Assembly (NCBI GenBank): GCA_021234155.1
Contig: JAJEKV010000010.1
Span: forward strand, 10,528,511-10,592,510
Direction of reading: 5' to 3'
DNA: 64,000 bases
Origin: Isoetes taiwanensis
Taxonomy: Eukaryota > Streptophyta > Lycopodiopsida > Isoetales > Isoetaceae
Under the pieces are notes generated by a model. The model saw nothing but the letters and a program-made list of their open reading frames with translations, did not search any database and had not been told where the DNA came from. Every line of letters starts with the position of its first letter. The first letter of the stretch is position 1. This document shows, in pieces, positions 56,576 to 64,000 of this stretch. Position numbers and translations under genes: made by a program.

Positions 56576-58095
56576 TTATTTATACTCTAGAAAACTTTAT
56601 CTTCTACCTTCTACCTTCTTCACATTTCCTTTCTGTTAGTTTGAAAGTCTGTTCTTCTTGCCCATCTGTTATGGTTTTTTTATTTTTAGTCTCATTAGCT
56701 CGTGTTCAGTTCTATTGTTTCATTTTGTCCTTATGGTCCATTGCTCCTCTTCCGGCCTTTTCTATTAACCTCTTCTATTAGTCATTGTTAATCTTGCTTT
56801 CACGCTATTTGCACCTTGTGGTTCATGTTACCTCTTCCATCGCAATCTCTTTGCTCCATCCCTTGCTTCATTAGTCTCATTTACCATGTTATCTCTGATC
56901 CCCTTCATCCTACTTAGACCTTGGGTCGGATTGATCCCTAGGATTGGCATGCTTTGGCAGTTTGTATCTTTTCCCATCAATTTTGTATCTCATTTATTAT
57001 TCCACTACCTCATTTATTGCCTTCTCTCCGGGTCCCCCTCATGTCCTTTAGTTCTGTTGTCCTTTATTGCTCCATTAACTCATAGTTTGTGTGCCTTTTT
57101 AGTGTTTGCCTAGTGTCATATTTGTTCCTTTTGTTTTGTTTTCTCCTATGGTTCTTGTAGTCCTACTTGTGCTCCATTTGCTTGGATAGTTCTTGTTTTT
57201 GCCAATTTTATTCATCCAAGTTGACCCTTATGTCCTATTTTTTCAAGGTATCCTTGTCTTCTCAGTTGCACTTTGTTCATATATTTCAATTGTCGAATTT
57301 GTTCCTCTCGCCCTTCTATTTCTGGAAAATTTCTATTGCCTTTATCCGATTTGCTCTTTTTCCTCTGCCTGTTCCATGGTTGATGGTCTCTTTAGTTCCC
57401 TTGTTTTTTAAAGAGTCATTGCTTCAAGTCCTTATCATGAATGGGCCCCTTCATTTCTTTGATCTCAAGATTCCATTGCCCTTACTCATTTTTCTAATTT
57501 TTCACTTCCTTTAATTTTAATTGTCTTAGATTGCTTCATTAACCCTGTGTAGTTCTGCGAGCCTCTTTAGTATCTGCCTGGTATTTATTCTTATTCAGAT
57601 GATCCTAATTGTTCTTATGGACTCATGCACTCCAACTTGTACTCTATTTGCTTCCACAGTTCATGTTACGCTTTTTCTTACTCACTTCCCCCCTATCCCG
57701 CCAAGATTAAACCATCTGACACTTTCCTTCTTGGAGTGTTTTCTATTAAAGTCTTCCAGTTGATGTTTATTCTAATTGTCAAGTTTGTCCCCTCGCCCTT
57801 CCATGTGTTGCAGCCGGTTTCTATCGCCTTTAATCATATTTGTGTCATCTTGCTTTGCTTGCTCCATGGCTGGTTGATTGGGTTCATTCGTTTTGAATTT
57901 GTTCTTTTAGTCTCATTATTCTTATTTGGCTTTGTTGTTTTATTTCCCCTTGTTCATAGTTTCATTGCTAATCTTCTTGACCTTCAGTTTCACTTGTTCT
58001 ATTGGCCTTGCGAGTCAGACGTTCATGCTTTCTTATCATTATAGTTGTCTTTATTCAGGTTGCCCGATTCATTAGGGTCTAGTTTCATCACTTTG
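56576..58095. other. Pyrimidine-rich region, no supported gene
   Basis: This is a T- and C-rich stretch with loosely repeated phrases (TTTATTGCTCCATTAACTC, CTCATTTACCATG). Open frames here are hydrophobic because of base composition and lack any domain I recognise. Confidence 0.6.
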
Positions 58096-58109
58096 CTTTA
58101 TTAGGATCA

Positions 58110-58530
58110 TCCTAACTATATTGTAATGTTTTAGTGTCGTGGATCCAGCCCTAAATGGGACGACTGAGATCCATGACAAAAAATTCAACGGTTTAAACAA
58201 ATCAAAACCTCCTAGCTTCGACGGCTTCTTCAGCCGCTGAAAATGGCAGAACCTAGCAGAGCTCTTGGCAGGTTAGCAAGGGGAATAGGGTTTGCTTCTA
58301 TCGTGGGTGTGTCAGAACTGGCTCGAAAATTAGAGCCCTAATCCAAGCTCCATTTCAAGAGCCAAACCATGCTTTCATTGTTCTACAACCGCCAACAGTA
58401 GTAGTAGTAGCAGGATGATAGTTAATGGGCTGTACAAATCCGCTGTCTGTTTTGTGAAAGGTTTCGGATGCTTCGTCACAGGAGTGCAGCAGTCTTTATT
58501 GGCCGTGGGAGCTCTTCTTCAAATGGCTCC
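58110..58530 (+). mobile_element. Helitron-type 5' end and unique arm
   Basis: It starts TCCTAACTATATTGTAATG after host A, then GTGGATCCAGCCCTAAATGG, matching other Helitron 5' ends here. The segment 58194-58530 recurs in direct orientation at 62236-62576 at roughly 90 percent identity by eye. No paired CTAG terminus with the hairpin is seen downstream in this window. Confidence 0.6.
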
Positions 58531-59262
58531 CCGATTTCCGTTAACCCCGATTTCAAATTTGGACTTCTGAGACTTCGCAGAGCAGATGACTTTAAAATTC
58601 CTTTGCTCTTCCGAGATTTCCAAAGACGGTTTCAAAATTCCTTTGCACACTTTGAAGCTTGCACAAAATTTTTTATGTCGTGAATGATTATAGATGAAGC
58701 AGATGATCACATTACTCTGAGAATGAACAGAGAATGAACGGAGAGCACGTACCAGTTTTGGGGTACTTTGATGCAAGACTTAGCAATCGAAAACCAATTC
58801 AAATTGGAAAAAAAGAAAATTGTGGCTCCATATGAAATTGTCATGGTTCAGAATTATCTACAACACGCAGAGATGTAGTTGAAAAGACTAACAACAATGG
58901 CTCATCAAGAATACATCGACAATGAGATGAATAATTTAATAAATCACAACATTAAAAATTGGAAAACAAACTTCCATATGTTGAGGGATGGGGTGTCTCA
59001 ATCCCCAACATCAGAGATTGTTGTTTTCATGGGAACAATTGATTCCTTGATCCTTTTGTGAGAAGGAAATAACATCTAAAGATGCCTAGAACTTCAAAAC
59101 AAATTAACAACCATCACTCACTTGTGTAATCTTAGTTACAGATCTCTCAGAAAACCAGAAGACAAAACCCCACCAAGATAGTTCTCGCCATGCAAGTAGG
59201 GACAAAATTTCGAGACTACCACATTCGGGTCGAATATTATAATCAAGAGCCAGCTAGGCTAA
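58531..59262. other. Unassigned sequence
   Basis: Short open frames only; nothing recognised. Confidence 0.5.
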
Positions 59263-59708
59263 ATGAAAAACACCTTACCTCCGTTTCACCCCTTATTCAC
59301 CCCTTATTCCTTAATCTACACCGTACGTAAAGTTCCTCGTTTGTGGGGTATTCAAGTACAAAATTTGCTATACTGTATAACAAGATTCGCAAAATACTAT
59401 AAGATTTCAAGCGGAATACTATATGGTGTTGATTTCGTACGTGCAAAATACAATTATGAGGGCTCTCGCTGCCCTACGTCACCCCCCGTGTGAATATGCA
59501 CCCAAACCAAAGGGGGTTTAAGGGGGATTTTAATTTAAATGTGTTGGACCCAATGGTTGTGTTAATTAATGTCAATGGTAGTTATGTGTTGGTTGTTGAT
59601 GTCAATCGTTGTTATGTGTTGGTCGTTATATGTTGGGGGATTTAATTTTTATATGTTGGATGTTAATGGTTTGTGTTGCAAAAAATTTTTTTTGGCCCCT
59701 TCGGGGCC
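59263..59708. repeat. Fold-back unit D, left arm missing
   Basis: The core and right arm of the fold-back family are present (GTGTGAATATGCACCCAAAC at about 59489), followed by the hairpin GGCCCCTTCGGGGCC at 59694-59708. The left arm is truncated just before CACCCCTTATTCCTTAATC. Confidence 0.75.
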
Positions 59709-60364
59709 TTAGGGACGTCACCCCCTCCCCCCCGGTGTGACAAAAATTTTAGAATTCAAACCAGAAAAAAACTAGAATTCATTTGAGGCTTTCATCACCT
59801 GTACTGTAGCTTTTGAATTTCATCACAATAAAACAAATAGAACATAAGTAAAAGTTACCATAAAGATAGAGCAGATTGATCCCATTATTCTGAAAGTCAT
59901 AAAGTTTGCAACACCCATACACAAACATTTTTCAACTGGAATTTAACAAAGCAGCTGGCCTCCATGGATTCTTGTGGTGAGAAACCAAAGTGGGGAACTT
60001 TTTCTCGCTTGTTAGCAAAAGGATCTAGAAGCCTTGGAATTTGCTTAATAACCGCCTCAAAATCTAAAAATGCATGGTAATTGTTTGCAAGCTTCATTCG
60101 AATGAGCCATAAAACAATATCCAATAGCGCAATCTCAGATAATCACCGGTAGGATGTGAAAACCTACCAAACCCGGCTGAAAAATTGCTGTTTTAGCATA
60201 GATAACTTAACCAAACATATCCATATCATACACTATCAAAAAGATCTCGGAGAGAGCTTTCCAACGCAATAAAAATCATCTGAAACAGAGCTCTGGATCA
60301 AAAGTTATGATAAGAAATGTGTTGCCGGCGGGGAAACTGCACTACATGCGCCCTTCAAGCCCTT

Positions 60365-60702
60365 CATGTGCCCATTATGCACCACACACACAAAAAGAGG
60401 GCTTTTCTTGTTTGCCATTGGTTGTTGACCATTATGCACCACACGCACAAAAAAAGGACTTTTGTTGTCATCCATTGGTTGTTGACCATTATGCACCACA
60501 CGCACAAAAAAAGGGCTTTTGTTGTGAGCCATTGGTTGTTGACCATTGAAAAAAAAAGGGCTAAAATCAATGGCTCGGAAATGGTGCACTCTAGATGTAC
60601 GCATTAGTACATCCATTTGAATACGTCACGAAATCATAGGAAAACCTTAGTGAAAAGCGTACAAAAACACAAAGAAAACCCCCTGTTATTATGCTACATA
60701 TT
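60365..60702 (-). mobile_element. Family X end with 57-bp tandem repeats
   Basis: The last 150 bases match insertions A and B. Before them lie three copies of a unit of about 57 bases with ACCATTATGCACCACAC, where insertion A has only one related copy. It ends TTATTATGCTACATATT at 60702. Confidence 0.75.
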
Positions 60703-60920
60703 CAATATCTACATCATTTGCTCTTTAGTCTAAACCCCCTGAAAAGGTATTTAAGAATATAGATATGATTCTTGTAGAAATGGCTCTGCAAGGACATCAT
60801 GGCAGTCAAGAACCATAGGAAAAATAACCAACAAATTTTTTAGATTCTTTAACTCTTCAAACATGGCAATGAAGAACCATCTAGGCTAAAAGATGCACGT
60901 CTAGGCGAATTTCAGATTCT

Positions 60921-61242
60921 GGGTAAAAGCATGTTAGGGTGTCCCTTAAAAAGTATTATTTAGTGACCAAAAAAGTACCTAAAAAGGTACCCAGGACTGG
61001 GTACTGGATACTTGTGTAATATCTCAATAAAAGGTACATTCTAGAACTTTTATATATATTTTGGTCTCTGGTAGCATTATCTTTATCTTAACTTTGAATA
61101 TTAATGCGTCCATGACTTTTATTTTAGACTTTTGTACTAGTTTTAATGAAAATAAAAATGAGAAAAGTACCCAGTTCTGAAGTACCTAGTGTATGTACTT
61201 TTGCAGGTTCCAAAAGTGGTACACCCTAACATGCTTTTACCC
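60921..61242. mobile_element. MITE with 22-bp inverted ends
   Basis: It starts GGGTAAAAGCATGTTAGGGT and ends with its exact inverse. The flanks share TTCT on both sides, a possible 4-bp target duplication. The element is 322 bases, AT-rich and non-coding. The next bases inward (AAAGTACC against GGTACTTT) are also partly inverted. Confidence 0.85.
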
Positions 61243-62235
61243 TTCTCCCAAATAATCTTCTATTTGTAAGATAGTTGTGGCCATATTTTCCTTTAAGAAA
61301 GGAGTTTGATTTACCTTGTCTAGTAGTAACATATGCATAGAACTTATCTGAAATGCCTCATCACATAAATCAAAATAGTTGGGAAAAAGCCCATGTCATT
61401 TCAAATGTCAGCATCATTATCTATACGCATGGCAAGACAACCCCATAATTTATTATTCTTGAATCTATAAATAGTTTCTACTTTCATTTTCCCTCAAGGA
61501 AGACCCAAGGATTGTACGACATCTTTATTCAATTGAAACTTCTTTTAGGATTTCATTTTGTCCCCTTTTGGGTAAAGAAAGTACATGGTATCCTTACTTA
61601 TGAGAAATCAATTGCATGTCTGCCCGAAAATAGATTGAATGGAAACGCTATTCTCATCATCTTCCAATAGTTACTACAATTCAAAAGAATCCAATGCTTA
61701 CATTTCAGAGTTGATGCTTCTATGTTTGATGGTATCGTTTCAATGGACCTGTACCTGTAGGTTAAACGGCAAAGGAGTGGTTGCTCCACATTGAAATAAG
61801 AAGTTTTCATAAGTTTAAGATAAGAGCTAGAGCTTCTTGCATGGAAATGGAAAAGCAAATCATCACGATTTCTAAGAGCCTCACATAAGATCATATATGC
61901 CAACCTGCATTTCCATAGCATACAGCAATGCACAATGTAGCATGTGGATATAGGTCCAATAGGATAATTATGTCCTTTCATCCTGCACCATTGCTATAAG
62001 AATGATGCATGAAAGCGAGGAACACTATATGTAAGAATCCTTGTGAAGACATTTCACAAATTTTCTGATAGTTGAGAAATCTTAGCAACAACTTCATATA
62101 GAACTAAAGAACGTACTTTAACTCGTATATAGAAGTAAATAACGCACTTTAACTCAAGATAAGTAGGCGCTGTATAGCAGCGCCAATAGACCATCAATAA
62201 CTCATGCAATGTGTCAACAACCTGCATTTGATTTG
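61243..62235. other. Unassigned sequence
   Basis: No gene, terminus or clear repeat was recognised. Confidence 0.5.
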
Positions 62236-62576
62236 ACGGTTTAAACAAATCAAAACCTCCTAGCGTCGACGGCTTCTTCAGCCGCTGAGAATGGCAGAAC
62301 CTAGCAGAGCTCTTGGCAGGTTAGCAAGGGGAACAAGATTTGCTTCTATCGTGGATGTGTCGGAACTGCTTCAAAACTTAGAGCCCTAACTTAATCCAGG
62401 CTTCGTTTCAAGAGCCAAACCATGCTTTCATTGTTCTACAACTGCCGATAATAGTAGTAGTAGTAGGATGATAATCGGCTGTGAAAATCCATTGTCTGTT
62501 TTGTGAAAGGTTTCGGTTCATCGCTGGAGTGCAGCAGTCTTTATTGGCCGTGGGAGCCCTTCTTCAAACGGCTCCC
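62236..62576 (+). repeat. Second copy of the 58194-58530 segment
   Basis: It shares AGCCGCTGAGAATGGCAGAA and TTTATTGGCCGTGGGAGC blocks in the same order. It lacks the Helitron 5' terminus, so it is a truncated copy or part of a larger duplication. Confidence 0.8.
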
Positions 62577-63571
62577 TTTGCAGAACAAGATGGCTCAGGA
62601 TACATTTACCCTTAAATATACCGTCCTCCGGGATCCCCTATGATTAGGGTTTCAGATTTCGGCATTCAGGTTTTGCTCCCAGTTTCATATTCAGAGTCGG
62701 AACTCCAAGATCTTTTGCTCCAGAGGTTGTGCAGGGATTTATTCTCATGTAAAATATTTTCTCATGCATTTGTTTCCATTTTTATTCATTGGCTTTGCAG
62801 GATTTGGAGATGACAGCGGCTTCCTTCTTATTGCTTAGCTCCATTAGAAATACTTCATCCTTTTCATCTTAAGCACAATTTCATTAATTATGGACAATAC
62901 CTAAATTTATGGACCATTTTTTGGCCTTCTCGCATCAATGACTCTTTTCCATACACTAATTGACATCCCCTCTGCATATGCCTCAGCAGCATGCACGTGT
63001 ATCTTGATAGTATTGGGTATCTTATTCTTGTTCGACGGTTCCCAAGCATAGTCGACTAACAGAGGTCCCCAGCGAGTGCTGCATATGCTTCATAAACTAG
63101 CTACCATCCCTGCATGGGTTGACAATAAATGTTACCTCTAGATCATGGGTTGACGATGAATGTTACCTCTAGATCATAGACGCTGTAATTTAGAGCCAAT
63201 GCTAGATGTAAATAAAAATGAGTTACCACATGTTGGGGTCCCTACATGGGTCGATATTGGATGTTACCTCTAGATCATAGATCGACGGTAACTAGGAGTT
63301 GTTGGCTTCCATCTCTTCTTCCAACATCAGTCGGCCAACATGTCATATACCAACATCATGTGTGACTTCACATTGTGGATCAAATTAAATTGCAAGTCGC
63401 CATATCCATCATAATGCTCATAATGCCATGCTGATCAAACTGCACACCTACACAACCTCCATATTAGCATTGACGTGTACTAGTATTTAGGATGCAACCT
63501 GTAATACTAGTTGGGTAGAAGAACATGTGTGATGGCAAACGAGGTGATATTCATATTTGAAATGGCACTCC

Positions 63572-63607
<36 letters not shown>

Positions 63608-64000
63608 TAGGGCAATAAAATAAATGTACATGACCTAACCCTAAATTCTCAACGTAATGTATGGGCTATGGCGAGAGTAGTCGGTGGTTGGTGCCGTGCA
63701 AAATGGGGGAGCTACCATGTATAGTAATCGCGGGCTAGTGTTCTTGGTATGGCTGGCCAGAATGAGAGATGTCATCGGCTCTCAGAAGCTCGAGCTTTCA
63801 GACTGGGCTAGACCGTAACAGAGGCAACGAAGTTTTTCAGATCGGGCTAGGTCGTGGCAGAGGTCTCAAATGTGTATACATGATCCTGTTTTGTTTAATA
63901 ACCTACAAGTGAATCTGAAAGCTGACCTGAATCATTGGCCTGCTTCTTCACTTGATACTTGTTCCATCCCGTCTGCTCATCATCTGTTACTTATGGAGTA
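62577..64000. other. Unassigned sequence with short repeats and poly-A
   Basis: Short direct repeats around 63110-63300 share GATGTTACCTCTAGATCATA-like blocks. A run of about 33 A lies at 63573-63605 and could be the tail of a retroposon, but no body was recognised. No gene is supported to the window end. Confidence 0.5.

Noticed and set aside
56886-58044. Hydrophobic open frames as membrane proteins
   Set aside because: The region is T/C-rich in general, several frames overlap, and no motif or codon pattern supports them.

Overview
The window looks like about 64 kb of a repeat-dense, AT-rich land-plant nuclear genome. The evidence is a plant-type Ty1/copia element whose primer site matches initiator tRNA-Met, Helitrons with textbook ends, a PLS-type PPR fragment, and captured fragments that resemble GH9 endoglucanase and SRC2-type C2 proteins. 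A fern or another seedless plant is my guess, not a conclusion. I see no intact ordinary host gene, no rRNA or functional tRNA gene, and no CRISPR array. Nearly everything is mobile DNA nested in mobile DNA.

The main content is three related, decayed composite elements. Element 3 (about 79-1870) is a 3' remnant. Element 1 (10145-24797) has inverted termini. Element 2 (about 37502-54440) is broken by several later insertions. In elements 1 and 2 a minus-strand multi-exon gene for a putative RNase-H-fold transposase (it resembles what I recall as the DUF7869-type family) faces away from a plus-strand multi-exon gene across a short shared upstream region. The plus-strand protein has a ParB-like domain followed by a DNA-methyltransferase-like domain; in elements 2 and 3 it is followed by an FCP1-like HAD phosphatase domain, joined by a phase-consistent intron. 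Each element also carries its own short palindrome, repeated many times in introns and gaps: CTATGCGCGCATAG in element 1, CAGACnnnTGTCTG in element 2, and ATCgCGCCnnGCGTGAT in element 3. ParB proteins bind palindromic sites and some plant transposons use element-specific repeats for anti-silencing, so a self-recognition system is a plausible reading.

Layout: 1-1870 element 3 remnant; 2202-2700 fold-back element; 2808-3134 an orphan palindrome array; 3416-9826 one Helitron with another (3426-7905) inserted ten bases into it, including a 1.6 kb purine tract; 10145-24797 element 1, with a 5.77 kb copia element (11164-16933) inserted in its transposase gene and flanked by the 5-bp duplication CGCTC; 24980-29369 reverse-oriented Helitron DNA; 29517-29995 another orphan palindrome array; 30274-31338 a triplicated 355-bp unit; 31822-37394 a Helitron carrying a PPR fragment; 37502-54440 element 2, interrupted by two gene-capturing insertions of about 2.95 kb; 54930-64000 further fold-back elements, a CACATG tract, a Helitron 5' end, a MITE and unassigned DNA.

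Most genes here carry frameshifts or stops, so the system in this window is probably not active. Exon limits were inferred by eye from GT/AG sites and reading phase. Family assignments were made from motifs without any database search.
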